Part shown: positions 47,013 through 56,344 of the stretch, one piece after another
How the letters are laid out: every line of letters begins with the position of its first letter
Numbering within the stretch: the stretch's first letter is position 1
NCBI RefSeq assembly: GCF_009758415.1
Contig: NZ_WQRF01000003.1
Location: 419,148-483,147 of the forward strand
Direction of reading: 5' to 3'
Source of the DNA: Devosia marina
GTDB taxonomy: Bacteria > Pseudomonadota > Alphaproteobacteria > Rhizobiales > Devosiaceae
Length of the DNA stretch: 64,000 nt
The notes under the pieces: model-generated
Database searches by the model: none
Told to the model about the DNA's origin: nothing
The model's input: the letters and a program-made list of their open reading frames with translations, nothing else
Translations under genes and position numbers: made by a program

Positions 47013-48491
47013 ATGAAGATTGCCGTTTTGCGCGAACGGTTCGAAGGTGAAAGCCGCGTCGCGGCCACACCTGAAACCGTCGCCAAATATATCGCACTGG
47101 GCGCCGAGATCGTCGTCGAGAAGGGAGCCGGCACCGGCTCACGCATTTCCGACGAGCAGTTCAAGGAGGCAGGCGCGACCGTCGGCGCCACGGCAGCCGC
47201 CACCCTCAAGGGTGCCGATATCGTGCTTTGCGTGCGCCGTCCGGCTGCCGCGGACCTCGCGGGCGTCAACGCCGACGCCTTGTTGATCGGCGCGCTCGAT
47301 CCGTACGGCAATGAAAAAGACGTTGCAGCGCTCGCCAAGGCGGGTGTCGCTGCCATGGCCATGGAATTCATGCCGCGCATCACCCGCGCGCAGGTCATGG
47401 ATATCCTTTCTTCCCAGGCCAACCTGGCTGGCTATCAGGCGGTGGTTGAAGCGGCAGCGGTGTTCGATCGCGCCATGCCCATGATGATGACCGCAGCCGG
47501 CACCGTGCGACCGGCCAAGGCTTTCGTGATGGGCGCCGGCGTGGCGGGCCTGCAGGCCATCGCCACCGCCAAGCGCCTTGGCGCCGTGGTTTCGGCCACC
47601 GACGTGCGATCCGCTGCCGGCGAGCAGGTGGAATCGCTGGGCGCCAAATTCATTATGACCGAGGCACTCAAGGACGCATCGGGCACCGGCGGCTATGCCC
47701 GCGAACTGACCAAGGACGAACAGGCGGCCCAGGCCGAACTGGTTGCCGGGCACATTTCCAAGCAGGACATGGTCTTCACCACCGCACTCATTCCCGGCCG
47801 GCCAGCACCCAAGCTGGTGACCAAAGCCATGGTCGAATCCATGGCGCCGGGCTCGGTGATCGTCGATCTGGCAGCCGAACGCGGCGGCAATGTCGAACTG
47901 ACCCAGCCGGGCAAGGTCATCACCCATAATGGCGTGACCATTATCGGCTACACCAATTTGGCTGGCCACATTCCGACAACGGCCAGCCAGCTATACGCAC
48001 GCAACCTTCTCGCCTTCATCACCACGCTGATCGATGCCAAGGAAAAGAAGCTCGCCGTCAACTGGGACGACGAGCTGGTCAAGGCCACCGTGCTGACCCG
48101 CGATGGCGCCGTGGTGCATCCTGCCTTCGCTTCGCCCAAGACGGACACGGCAGGCGACACCGAGGCCAAACCCGCGCCAGCAAAAAAACCCGCTGCAAAA
48201 AAGCCCGCAACGCGCAAGCCAGCGGCAAGTAAGGCCACCGCAAGCGAGGCGTCCGCAGCGCCAAAGGCCGATGCCGACCAGGCACCGGAAGCCAAGCCGG
48301 CTCCGCGCAAGACGGCAGCCCGCAAGCCCGCAGCCAAAGCGTCTGCAGCCAAAGCGTCCGCAACCGAAGCACATCCGCAGAAAGATACAGCGCCCAAGGC
48401 GCCCGCCGCGAAGAAACCAGCCGCCAGAAAGCCGGCAGCGAAAAAGCCTGCGGTCAAAAAATCTGCCGCCCCCGAGGGAGGAGACAAGTAA
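47013..48491 (+). CDS. pntA: NAD(P) transhydrogenase subunit alpha 1 (PntAA) with an Ala/Lys/Pro tail
   Basis: A 492-residue peripheral subunit (dI) that binds NAD(H) and passes hydride to NADP in PntB. It begins MKIAVLRERFEGESRVAATP, has RQDQ-loop-type sequence and the Rossmann motif VMGAGVAGLQAIATAKRLGA (about 172-191). Residues to about 380 match normal PntAA length. From about 385 to 492 a long Ala/Lys/Pro tail (AKKPAAKKPATRKPAA repeats) is added, like histone H1 or TolA-type linkers. Start at 47013 has AGGAGAG upstream. The next gene follows with no gap (stop TAA then ATG). Confidence 0.93.
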   Translation: MKIAVLRERFEGESRVAATPETVAKYIALGAEIVVEKGAGTGSRISDEQFKEAGATVGATAAATLKGADIVLCVRRPAAADLAGVNADALLIGALDPYGNEKDVAALAKAGVAAMAMEFMPRITRAQVMDILSSQANLAGYQAVVEAAAVFDRAMPMMMTAAGTVRPAKAFVMGAGVAGLQAIATAKRLGAVVSATDVRSAAGEQVESLGAKFIMTEALKDASGTGGYARELTKDEQAAQAELVAGHISKQDMVFTTALIPGRPAPKLVTKAMVESMAPGSVIVDLAAERGGNVELTQPGKVITHNGVTIIGYTNLAGHIPTTASQLYARNLLAFITTLIDAKEKKLAVNWDDELVKATVLTRDGAVVHPAFASPKTDTAGDTEAKPAPAKKPAAKKPATRKPAASKATASEASAAPKADADQAPEAKPAPRKTAARKPAAKASAAKASATEAHPQKDTAPKAPAAKKPAARKPAAKKPAVKKSAAPEGGDK

Positions 48492-48851
48492 ATGGAAGCT
48501 ACAGCAGAAACTGTCGCCAACGCCGCGGCCGTGGCCCATGGAGCCATCGGCGGCGCCATCGACCCCTTCACCTTCCGCCTCGCCATCTTCGTGCTGGCGA
48601 TCTTTGTGGGTTATTTCGTGGTCTGGAGCGTCACCCCGGCCCTGCATACCCCGCTGATGAGCGTGACCAACGCCATCTCTTCCGTGATCGTCGTGGGCGC
48701 CCTGCTCGCCGTGGGCGTGCAACTGGCCAGTGACGCCAGCTGGGTGTCGAAACTCTTCGGCTTCATCGCCCTGGTGTTTGCAAGCGTGAACATCTTTGGC
48801 GGGTTCCTGGTGACCCAGCGCATGCTGGCCATGTACAAGAAGAAGGGCTGA
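48492..48851 (+). CDS. pntAB: NAD(P) transhydrogenase subunit alpha 2 (PntAB), proton channel
   Basis: A 119-residue inner-membrane subunit with three or four hydrophobic segments. The conserved [20 protein letters not shown] (about 44-63) and [18 protein letters not shown] at the end identify the proton-channel part of domain II. It is separate from PntAA, as in Rhodospirillum rubrum. It lies directly between pntAA and pntB. Confidence 0.95.
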   Translation: MEATAETVANAAAVAHGAIGGAIDPFTFRLAIFVLAIFVGYFVVWSVTPALHTPLMSVTNAISSVIVVGALLAVGVQLASDASWVSKLFGFIALVFASVNIFGGFLVTQRMLAMYKKKG

Positions 48852-48856
48852 TCGAA

Positions 48857-50263
48857 ATGATCGACGCAAACATCGCCGCCCTTCTCTATCTGGTTTCGGG
48901 CGTTCTGTTCATCCTGGCCCTCCGGGGCCTGTCCCACCCCTCCTCATCGCGCCAGGGCAATCTTTTTGGCATGATCGGTATGGGCATCGCCGTGGTCACC
49001 ACGCTGATGGTGGCTGCACCCAGCGACTTCATGAGCTGGCTGTTGATTATCAGCGGTCTCGCCCTGGGTGGTGGCATCGGCGCCTATATCGCGCGCTCGG
49101 TCAAGATGACCGACATGCCCCAGCTCGTCGCCGCCTTCCACTCGCTGGTGGGTCTGGCCGCCGTCTTCGTCGCCGCCGCCGCCCTCTATGCGCCAGAAGC
49201 CTTCGGCATCGGTGAAGTAGGGGCGGTCCATGCCCAAGCGCTGGTTGAAATGTCGATCGGCACAGCCATCGGCGCCTTCACCTTCACAGGTTCCGTCATC
49301 GCCTTCGCCAAGCTCAACGGCAATATGAGCGGTAAGCCGATCATCCTGCCGATGCGCCATCTCATTCACATCGCCATGGGTGTGGCCATCGTGCTGCTGG
49401 TTTGGGCCTTCACCGTCACCGGCAATCCCTGGCTGTTCTGGCTGATCACTGTTCTCGCACTCGTGCTGGGCGGGCTGATGATCATCCCCATCGGCGGCGC
49501 TGACATGCCGGTTGTAGTGTCCATGCTCAATTCCTATTCGGGTTGGGCTGCGGCCGGCATCGGTTTCACCCTGGGCAACACGGCGCTCATCATCACCGGC
49601 GCGCTGGTCGGCTCCTCGGGCGCCATCCTGAGCTACATCATGTGCCGGGCCATGAACCGCTCGTTCATCTCGGTTATCCTGGGTGGCTTTGGTGGCGACA
49701 CCTCCGGCGGCGCGGCCGCTGGCGAGGATGATCGTCCGGTCAAGCAGGGCGCCGCCGACGACGCGGCATTCCTGATGAAGAATGCCAGCAAGGTTATCAT
49801 TGTGCCCGGCTACGGCATGGCCGTCGCCCAGGCCCAACACGCTTTGCGTGAGATGACTGACCTGCTCAAGGCCGAGGGCGTAGAGGTCAAATACGCGATC
49901 CATCCGGTGGCGGGCCGTATGCCGGGGCACATGAACGTGCTCTTGGCCGAAGCCAACGTCCCTTATGACGAAGTCTTTGAGCTGGAAGACATCAACTCCG
50001 AATTCGCCCAGTCAGACGTGGCCTTCGTCATCGGCGCCAATGACGTGACCAACCCCTCGGCAAAGACCGACAAGACCTCGCCGATTTACGGCATGCCGGT
50101 TCTCAATGTCGAAGATGCGGGCACGGTACTGTTCATCAAGCGTGGCATGGCCGCCGGTTATGCCGGTGTGCAGAACGAATTGTTCTTCCGCGACAACACC
50201 ATGATGCTGTTCGGCGACGCCAAGAAAGTCACCGAAGACATCGTCAAGGCGTTCGGCCACTAG
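48857..50263 (+). CDS. pntB: NAD(P) transhydrogenase subunit beta
   Basis: A 468-residue subunit with about nine membrane segments (to about residue 270) and a cytoplasmic NADP-binding domain III. The domain III motif VIIVPGYGMAVAQAQHALRE (about 313-332), GRMPGHMNVLLAEANVPYD and GANDVTNPSAK are all present. Together with PntAA and PntAB it uses the proton gradient to make NADPH from NADH. Confidence 0.96.
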   Translation: MIDANIAALLYLVSGVLFILALRGLSHPSSSRQGNLFGMIGMGIAVVTTLMVAAPSDFMSWLLIISGLALGGGIGAYIARSVKMTDMPQLVAAFHSLVGLAAVFVAAAALYAPEAFGIGEVGAVHAQALVEMSIGTAIGAFTFTGSVIAFAKLNGNMSGKPIILPMRHLIHIAMGVAIVLLVWAFTVTGNPWLFWLITVLALVLGGLMIIPIGGADMPVVVSMLNSYSGWAAAGIGFTLGNTALIITGALVGSSGAILSYIMCRAMNRSFISVILGGFGGDTSGGAAAGEDDRPVKQGAADDAAFLMKNASKVIIVPGYGMAVAQAQHALREMTDLLKAEGVEVKYAIHPVAGRMPGHMNVLLAEANVPYDEVFELEDINSEFAQSDVAFVIGANDVTNPSAKTDKTSPIYGMPVLNVEDAGTVLFIKRGMAAGYAGVQNELFFRDNTMMLFGDAKKVTEDIVKAFGH

Positions 50264-50302
50264 GGCCTTGGTGGCACCAGACAACAATTGGGAAGCGCGG
50301 CC

Positions 50303-50911
50303 ATGAGCGCCGCGCTTCTTGCATTTGCGCTGGCAAGCTTGTTGATCGAGCTCACCCCTGGCCCCAACATGGCCTATCTTGCCATCCTGGCTGCCGACCG
50401 AGGCCGCGTTGCTGGCCTGGCGGCTGTCGCAGGGGTCGCGCTGGGCCTGGCCGGGCTTGGCCTGTTGGCTGTTTTCGGCCTCGGCACGCTGGTGCTCGAG
50501 CAACCCTGGCTCTATCAGATTTTGCGGTGGACCGGCGTGGCCTATCTGCTCTATCTCGCCTGGGAAGCCTGGCGCAATTCCCGCATGCCCATTGATGCCC
50601 TTGATCCAAGCGAGGGAGCACGACGCTTTTTCCTGCGCGGACTGATCACCAATCTGCTCAACCCCAAGGCCGCCCTGTTCTACTTCACGGTCATGCCCGG
50701 CTTTCTCTCGACCGCCACCACGCGCGAAGCTCTGCTGTTCGGCACGGTCTATGTGGTCGTGGCGACACTGGTACATGCCGGCGTGGTGCTACTCGCCGGC
50801 ACAGTCCAGCCCTTGTTGACAGTCCCCGCGCGGCGCCAGGTCATGGGGGCGGTCTTTGCCACGCTGTTGATCGGAGTGGCCGGCTGGGTCGCCTATTCGA
50901 CAGCTCTATAA
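50303..50911 (+). CDS. LysE family amino-acid exporter
   Basis: A 202-residue inner-membrane protein with six hydrophobic segments and the LysE/RhtB opening LIELTPGPNMAYLAILAADRG. The middle repeat RWTGVAYLLYLAWEAWRNSR and FLRGLITNLLNPKAALFYFT are typical. The ATG at 50303 is preferred over a TTG five codons upstream. It lies 39 bases after pntB and could share its transcript. The substrate amino acid is unknown. Confidence 0.88.
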   Translation: MSAALLAFALASLLIELTPGPNMAYLAILAADRGRVAGLAAVAGVALGLAGLGLLAVFGLGTLVLEQPWLYQILRWTGVAYLLYLAWEAWRNSRMPIDALDPSEGARRFFLRGLITNLLNPKAALFYFTVMPGFLSTATTREALLFGTVYVVVATLVHAGVVLLAGTVQPLLTVPARRQVMGAVFATLLIGVAGWVAYSTAL

Positions 50912-50970
50912 GGCAACCGGTTTTCTCCTAGCCCGGCTTGGCATAGTCTCCCACTCCACGGGGGAGGACT

Positions 50971-52548
50971 ATGGCCAGAACAACGCGCAAACGGACTACA
51001 GCGCCCAAGCCTGAGCCAATCCGGCGCCAGGCGATTGTCATCGTTCACGGTCAGGGCGAGCAGCGCCCCATGGGTACCATTCGCGACTTCGTCCACGCCC
51101 TCTGGCAGGACAATCCGCAACTTGATACGCCAGACGAGGCCTATCCGCGGCCACGTCCCATCTGGATCGTGCCCGATGACAAGAGCGGCCTTTACGAGTT
51201 GCAGCGCATCACGACCCCCGAGCACAATGGGCGGCGCACCGACTTTTTCGAGCTCTATTATGCCGATCTGCTCAATGCCACGCCCATGCGCAATCTATGG
51301 CGCTGGATTCGAAGGCTGCTCTGGATCGACCCTGCTCAGGTGCCAAGACATATGCGCTGGCCCTGGGTGGTGTTCTGGCTGCTGACGGTTCTGGCTGTCA
51401 TCAGCGCCCTCGCCGCCATTCTGGCATTGCCCCAGGTTCTCGACACCCCTTGGTTCGACCGTTTCGTCTCGCCCGATGCCTGGCGCGGCCATGTCATTAG
51501 CATCACGGCTTTGGCCCTTATCCTGCTTCCCAAATTCTTCACCCCGCTCTCCTTCATCAAGCGGCTGCCACGACAAATGCTGGTGTTCGTCGTCGCCATC
51601 GGCATTCTCGACAGCTTTGGGTGGAACGGCCATGTCGCCAATCTGATGCTCTTGGGCACGTTAGCTTACCTCGCCGCGACGCTGCTACTGCCCTATTTCG
51701 GAGACGCGGCCAGCTATCTCTCGGCCCAGACCGAAACCGTGCAGAGCCGGCAGGGTGTTCGCAATCGCGGCCTCGCCCTGCTCAAGGCCCTGCATGAGGA
51801 CCGCGAATATGACCGCATCGTCGTGGTTGCGCACTCGCTGGGGTCGGTCCTGGCCTATGATCTGCTCCATATCCTCTGGCGCGAGGTGGGTCCTACCAAG
51901 GATAACCCGCCGGGCCCGGACGCCCTGGCCGCCTTTTCAGCGCTGGATGACTTCGTGTCCAACGCGCCCTCGCAGGCCTGGAACAGCGAACAGATTGCAC
52001 AATACCAGGCCCTGCAATGGAAGGTTTACGAGGCCCTGCGCCTGCAGAAGGGACAGGCTGGCTCCGAGTCACAGTCGGGATGGAAGATTTCCGATCTCGT
52101 GACACTTGGTTCGCCTCTCTCCAGCGCCGAATTTCTCGTAACCGATGGCAGCGCCGATTTTACCCGCATGAAGACCGAGCGCGTCCTGCCCACTTCGCCC
52201 CCACAGGCCTATGACGAGATGCGCGGCACCATCTATCCAGATCCGCAAAAGGGCCCTGTCGCCCACCATGCCGCCGTGTTCTCGGTGGTGCGCTGGACCA
52301 ATCTTTTCGACCGGATCGAGAGCCCACTGTTTCTGCTGGGCGACGCCATTTCGGGGCCTTTGTCCGGCGCAGATCGGTTCGGGCCCGGCATCAGTGACCG
52401 AAAAGTCGAAATCACCTGGGGGCGGCTGGGCTGGCGGCTGTTTACCCACAACTTCTACTGGACAGACACCTCACCGGCCGACGAACCGCCGGCCGATCAC
52501 ATTACCGTGTTTCGCGACGCAGTGGGGCTGGAAAGGTCCGCGCCCTGA
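50971..52548 (+). CDS. Membrane-embedded alpha/beta hydrolase-like protein, function unknown
   Basis: A 525-residue protein. An N-terminal strand and oxyanion-type turn AIVIVHGQGEQRPMGTIRDF (about 21-40) is followed by an inserted block of three to four membrane segments (about 130-250). The nucleophile elbow VVAHSLGSVLAYDLLHILW lies at about 287-305, so the serine is near residue 291. The hydrolase core is thus split by a membrane domain. DLVTLGSPLSSAEF supplies a later conserved lipase-like strand. No characterised homologue is recognised. Confidence 0.75.
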   Translation: MARTTRKRTTAPKPEPIRRQAIVIVHGQGEQRPMGTIRDFVHALWQDNPQLDTPDEAYPRPRPIWIVPDDKSGLYELQRITTPEHNGRRTDFFELYYADLLNATPMRNLWRWIRRLLWIDPAQVPRHMRWPWVVFWLLTVLAVISALAAILALPQVLDTPWFDRFVSPDAWRGHVISITALALILLPKFFTPLSFIKRLPRQMLVFVVAIGILDSFGWNGHVANLMLLGTLAYLAATLLLPYFGDAASYLSAQTETVQSRQGVRNRGLALLKALHEDREYDRIVVVAHSLGSVLAYDLLHILWREVGPTKDNPPGPDALAAFSALDDFVSNAPSQAWNSEQIAQYQALQWKVYEALRLQKGQAGSESQSGWKISDLVTLGSPLSSAEFLVTDGSADFTRMKTERVLPTSPPQAYDEMRGTIYPDPQKGPVAHHAAVFSVVRWTNLFDRIESPLFLLGDAISGPLSGADRFGPGISDRKVEITWGRLGWRLFTHNFYWTDTSPADEPPADHITVFRDAVGLERSAP

Positions 52549-52587
52549 TTTTCAGGCCATTCGACGAATACGTGCGAGCGGAAACCA

Positions 52588-52800
52588 TCAATAATGCGGC
52601 GGCGGTCGTTCCGTCGCCGGATCGGCGATATAGCTGCCAGAACGCATTTGTTCCTCGAGCATGGCCAGTTTCTTGGTCAAGAGATCGATGCTCTGCCATT
52701 GTGCCGTCAGCGCCGCATTAAGCTCCTCAATAGTCTGGTCCTGATAGGCGATGCGTGTTTCCAACGCGTCGATCCGCTCATTGTGTTCGGCACTGCTCAT
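52588..52800 (-). CDS. SlyX family protein
   Basis: A 70-residue coiled-coil protein (MSSAEHNERIDALETRIAYQ, DQTIEELNAALTAQWQSIDL, LTKKLAMLEEQMRSG) ending in the SlyX-type Pro-rich tail ERPPPHY. The function is unknown. It converges on the membrane hydrolase gene and diverges from the next one. Confidence 0.92.
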   Translation of the reverse strand: MSSAEHNERIDALETRIAYQDQTIEELNAALTAQWQSIDLLTKKLAMLEEQMRSGSYIADPATERPPPHY

Positions 52801-52949
52801 GGGCCTTCTCCATACCTGGAACGCCCGGAATACGGGGGTTTCCCTCTATCTTCAAGGGGCGTGACCTTCGCCGGCAGATTGACGTAAGCGGAACCCTTCA
52901 ACCGCGCCAGCCATTGATGGAGCACGATCCGCCCACGGGGAGCCGCAAA

Positions 52950-53504
52950 ATGGCCACCACAGCAATGCTCGATCAGGCCGCTCACGGCCACCTCGATACC
53001 ATGACCGCATCGCAATCTGCGGCGCGGCTTGTCGTCTGCGTGAGCCTGCCCCTTGGGGCCTTTGGGTTAATCCATCTTGCAGCTGGCGCCTTCGGGATGA
53101 TCCCGAACTTTTTTGCCCCATTTGGCCTCCCTCACTGGGGCGGCGCGGCCCTGCATCTGGTCCAGCTTGCACTTCTGGGTGCCGCCTTTTGGGCACTCAC
53201 AGAGCAGGTGGTCCGCGGAACTGCGCGTCAATGGCTGATCGGCCTGACCATCCTCTACAGCCTGCTGCCTTTCTTCACGCCCCTGCTCGATTCCCTGCAA
53301 CTGGGTCTGGTCTGCACGGCCATGTTTTTGAGTACCCTGGCGGCTATTCAGCGCGTCGGCTCTGCCGCGCCGCTGGCTGGCTGGTTGATGGCGCCGATGC
53401 TGGCCCTTACCGGCACCGGCGCAGCTCTGGGTTTGACCATCGCCGCTGCCTATAGCCCGCCCTTCGCGCTTATGCAGTCGGGCCACACCCAGCCTGCTGC
53501 CTAG
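52950..53504 (+). CDS. Multi-spanning membrane protein, possibly TspO-like
   Basis: A 184-residue protein with about five hydrophobic segments (about 22-180). FFAPFGLPHWGGAALHLVQLAL and the C-terminal PLAGWLMAPMLALTGTGAALGL are reminiscent of TspO/MBR proteins, but the tryptophan-rich signature is weak, so the family call is uncertain. The ATG at 52950 has GGGGAG upstream; an N-terminal extension in the same frame runs into the SlyX gene and is rejected. Confidence 0.6.
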   Translation: MATTAMLDQAAHGHLDTMTASQSAARLVVCVSLPLGAFGLIHLAAGAFGMIPNFFAPFGLPHWGGAALHLVQLALLGAAFWALTEQVVRGTARQWLIGLTILYSLLPFFTPLLDSLQLGLVCTAMFLSTLAAIQRVGSAAPLAGWLMAPMLALTGTGAALGLTIAAAYSPPFALMQSGHTQPAA

Positions 53505-53534
53505 CAGTTACCTCAAAGTTCCCTCTTGCCAGCC

Positions 53535-53568
53535 GCCGCCCGGACCGCCATCTGGGCGGCAGTTTTTT
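53535..53568 (+). terminator. Terminator before the DsbA-family gene
   Basis: A 7-bp stem GCCGCCC (53535-53541) with GGGCGGC (53554-53560), an alternative inner CCGCC/GGCGG pairing, and T53563-53568. It lies just 15 bases before the next start codon, so it may also act as an attenuator. Confidence 0.75.
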
Positions 53569-53582
53569 GTCCGGAGGCCGTA

Positions 53583-54221
53583 ATGACCAAGTTGCTCAAG
53601 ATCGACGTGTTCACCGATGTGGTCTGCCCCTGGTGCCTTATTGGCTCGGCAAGGCTTGATCAGGCGATTTCCCGGCTTCCCGATGATGTCGACATCGAAC
53701 TTGAGCACCATCCCTACTTTCTCGATCCCAATACGCCGCCCGAGGGCGTCAATGTCCACGAAATGCTCCGCGAGAAATACGGCCGCGAGCCAGAGGAAAT
53801 GTACGCCCGCGTTGAAGGCGAGGCGGCCAAGCTCGGCATCTCACTGGATTTGAGCAAGCAGGATCGCCGCTATAGCACCACAAAGGCGCACACGCTCATC
53901 CGCCTCTCCAAACCCAATGGCAATCAGCACGAGCTCGCCAAAGCCATCACCGATGCCCATTTCCTGGAGTACAAGTCCATCAATGACGACCAGGTGCTCT
54001 GCGATATTGCGGTCGAGCATGGCTGGGATCGTGGCGACGCGCTTGATGCCTTCAATGACGAGCATGAGCTCGAGGTGACCGCCCAGCTGGCCGCGAGTGC
54101 CGCCGAACAGGGAATACGCGGCGTGCCGTTTTTTGTCTTTGGCCAGAAATATGCATTGTCCGGCGCGCAACCCGACGAGGTTTTCGCTCAGGCGCTCGAC
54201 AAGATCATTTCGGAACTCTGA
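53583..54221 (+). CDS. DsbA-family oxidoreductase (FrnE-like)
   Basis: A 212-residue cytoplasmic thioredoxin-fold protein with the active-site CPWC (C15, C18 in VFTDVVCPWCLIG). DHHPYFLDPNTPPEGVNVHE-type sequence follows, then the helical insertion and the late cis-proline region RGVPFFVFGQKYALSGAQP. There is no signal peptide. FrnE-like proteins are thiol-disulfide oxidoreductases. GGAGG lies five bases before the ATG, which rules out the longer frame. Confidence 0.92.
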   Translation: MTKLLKIDVFTDVVCPWCLIGSARLDQAISRLPDDVDIELEHHPYFLDPNTPPEGVNVHEMLREKYGREPEEMYARVEGEAAKLGISLDLSKQDRRYSTTKAHTLIRLSKPNGNQHELAKAITDAHFLEYKSINDDQVLCDIAVEHGWDRGDALDAFNDEHELEVTAQLAASAAEQGIRGVPFFVFGQKYALSGAQPDEVFAQALDKIISEL

Positions 54222-54277
54222 CAAGTCTTTGCGCCCTGCTATAGTGAGCGCAAATCGCCTTGAAAGGGACCCCAGAA

Positions 54278-55090
54278 TTGAAGTTGCTCCGCCGTCTGCT
54301 GCTTGCCCTGCTGATCCTCATCGTAACGGGCTATGTTGGCGTGATAGCTTACATGTACTTCAATCAGCGCGCCCTGCAATATGACGCGCAGGGCGAGGTC
54401 CTTGCCCTCACCGATACCGCGCTCACCAATGCGCAGGAGGTGCTGATCCCCAGTGATGGCGAGACAGTTGCAGGCTGGTATGCGCCACCTCGGCCCGGCA
54501 TGCCGGTCATTGTCTACTACAAGGGCAATTCCAGCAGCTTCACAGAAGAAAGCGAGCGTTATGAGCGCTTCGCGGCCGACGGCTATGGTTTCCTCGCCTT
54601 CGACTATCGCGGCTTTCCGGCCTCACGCGGCGAAATCTCCGAGACCAATATTCTGGCAGACGCATTGGCCGCCTATGACTGGCTGGACGCGAAATCCGAC
54701 GCCCCCATCCTGATCTGGGGCCGTTCGCTTGGGTCGGGCCCGGCCAGCTATGTCGCCAGCCAACGCGAAGCGGTTGCCTTGCTGCTCGAAACACCTTTCC
54801 TCTCAGCCCTCAATGTTGCCGCCGAACGCTATCCCATCTTGCCGGTCGCGCTGGTCATGCAGGATCAGTTTCGCAACGATCACTGGATTGAAGATGTCAG
54901 CGAACCAGTTCTGGTGGCGCATGGCACTGCCGACCGCACCATCGATGTCACCAATGGGGAACGCCTCTATGCCCGCGCTCCCAACCCGGATGAGCTTTGG
55001 ATCGTCGATGGTGCCGGGCACTCCGACCTCTGGGACGCCGGCATCTGGGATCGTGCCAAACCCTTCTTTGACCGCGCGATGAACCGGTGA
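54278..55090 (+). CDS. Membrane-anchored alpha/beta hydrolase (BEM46/ABHD13-like)
   Basis: A 270-residue protein with an N-terminal membrane anchor (LLRRLLLALLILIVTGYVGV). It has the hydrolase pattern YYKGNSSSFTEESERYERFA (oxyanion region), FLAFDYRGFPASRGE, the nucleophile elbow WGRSLGSGPAS (Ser about 152), VAHGTADRTID (Asp) and DGAGHSDLW (His). The start is a TTG at 54278 with AAAGGGA at a good distance. BEM46-type hydrolases have unclear substrates. Its end overlaps the next gene by four bases. Confidence 0.85.
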   Translation: MKLLRRLLLALLILIVTGYVGVIAYMYFNQRALQYDAQGEVLALTDTALTNAQEVLIPSDGETVAGWYAPPRPGMPVIVYYKGNSSSFTEESERYERFAADGYGFLAFDYRGFPASRGEISETNILADALAAYDWLDAKSDAPILIWGRSLGSGPASYVASQREAVALLLETPFLSALNVAAERYPILPVALVMQDQFRNDHWIEDVSEPVLVAHGTADRTIDVTNGERLYARAPNPDELWIVDGAGHSDLWDAGIWDRAKPFFDRAMNR

Positions 55091-56292
55091 AACCGCCGCG
55101 CCGACTGGGCATGTCCTCCAGGCGGACCGCTATCATTGGCGGACTGATGGTGACTACGGGCCCGCTCAGCCTGACGCTTTATGGGCCCGCCCTGCCCTCG
55201 ATCGTGGCGGATCTGGGCGCCACTGATGCAGGCGGCAAGCTGACCATGACGGTCTATTTCGCAGCCTTCGCCATATCGCAATTGCTCTGTGGGCCGCTAT
55301 CGGATCGTTTCGGCCGCCGCTGGGTCGGAATGGCGTTTTTCGCCATTTATGTGCTCGGCTCGCTGGTCTGCGCCCTGGCGCCGACCCTGGAAATGCTCCT
55401 GCTCGGACGCCTGCTGCAGGGCCTGGGCGTCTCGGCCGGTGTGGCCCTGTCCCGGGCCATGGTGCGCGACCAGTTCGTCGGCATGGATGCCATACGCATC
55501 CTCACCATGGTCAATCTGATCCTGACCGTCGCGCCCGCCGTGGCACCGACCCTGGGCAGCGTCATGCTCTTTCTGGGATCTTGGCACCTGATGTTTGTCA
55601 TCATGGCAGGTTTCGGTCTGGCCGTGATTGCCCTGCTCGGTCTTGGCGCCCGCGAAACCCTGCCTGCAGAAGCCCGCGTCCCCCTGCATCCGCGAAGGGT
55701 GCTGACCAATTATGGTCGCCTGCTCGCCGCGCCCGACTTTCTTATGCCGGCATTGGTCCTGGCCCTGTCGTTTGGTGGTTTTTATGGCTTCGCTGCGCTG
55801 CTGCCCTTCATCCTCATTGATCAGATCGGGCTGACGCCATTCCAGTTCGCCATGGCCATGCTGATCCAGACCGCCTCCTTCATCACCGGCAATATTATCG
55901 CTGGCCGGATGGCACGGCGCCTCGACGGCCCTGCGCTCATTCTGATGGGATTGGGATTCCTGGCCCTAGGTGGCGCCGGCTTTGCCATTGCGCCTCGCCT
56001 CTATCCCGATGCAGTGCTGGCCACGATGCTTCCGGTGAGCCTCTGGATGCTGGCCCTGGCCGCTATCGGACCCAGCGCAACAGCCAGCGCCATGGCCCGA
56101 TACGGGCATATCGCGGGCGCTGCAGGCGCGATGACCGGCTTCTTCCAGATGGGTGGCGGCTTCTTCGCTTCGGTCCTGGCCATTGCGCTCTTCCCCGATG
56201 CGCGAACGGCAATGGTCAGCGTGCTGCCGGCCCTAGCCGTGCTGGCGATTATTGTCGCGCTCTGGCACCGCCGTCGCTATCCCGGACAATAA
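55087..56292 (+). CDS. MFS transporter, Bcr/CflA type drug exporter
   Basis: A 401-residue inner-membrane protein with twelve hydrophobic segments. The Bcr/CflA pattern is seen in TLYGPALPSIVADLGATDAG, the loop-2/3 motif GPLSDRFGRRWVGMAFF and LLQGLGVSAGVALSRAMVRD. The GTG start overlaps the hydrolase gene (GTGA), so the two are translated together. It likely exports drugs or a metabolite. Confidence 0.9.
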   Translation: MKPPRRLGMSSRRTAIIGGLMVTTGPLSLTLYGPALPSIVADLGATDAGGKLTMTVYFAAFAISQLLCGPLSDRFGRRWVGMAFFAIYVLGSLVCALAPTLEMLLLGRLLQGLGVSAGVALSRAMVRDQFVGMDAIRILTMVNLILTVAPAVAPTLGSVMLFLGSWHLMFVIMAGFGLAVIALLGLGARETLPAEARVPLHPRRVLTNYGRLLAAPDFLMPALVLALSFGGFYGFAALLPFILIDQIGLTPFQFAMAMLIQTASFITGNIIAGRMARRLDGPALILMGLGFLALGGAGFAIAPRLYPDAVLATMLPVSLWMLALAAIGPSATASAMARYGHIAGAAGAMTGFFQMGGGFFASVLAIALFPDARTAMVSVLPALAVLAIIVALWHRRRYPGQ

Positions 56293-56320
56293 AAAACGCC
56301 GCCCCACAAGGGACGACGTT
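56291..56320 (-). terminator. Terminator of rpsU
   Basis: On the minus strand an 11-bp stem with two G-U pairs around TTGT is followed by TTTTTT. It overlaps the stop codon of the convergent MFS gene. Confidence 0.9.
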
Positions 56321-56344
56321 CAATTCGAAAATGCTTCGAAGCGA

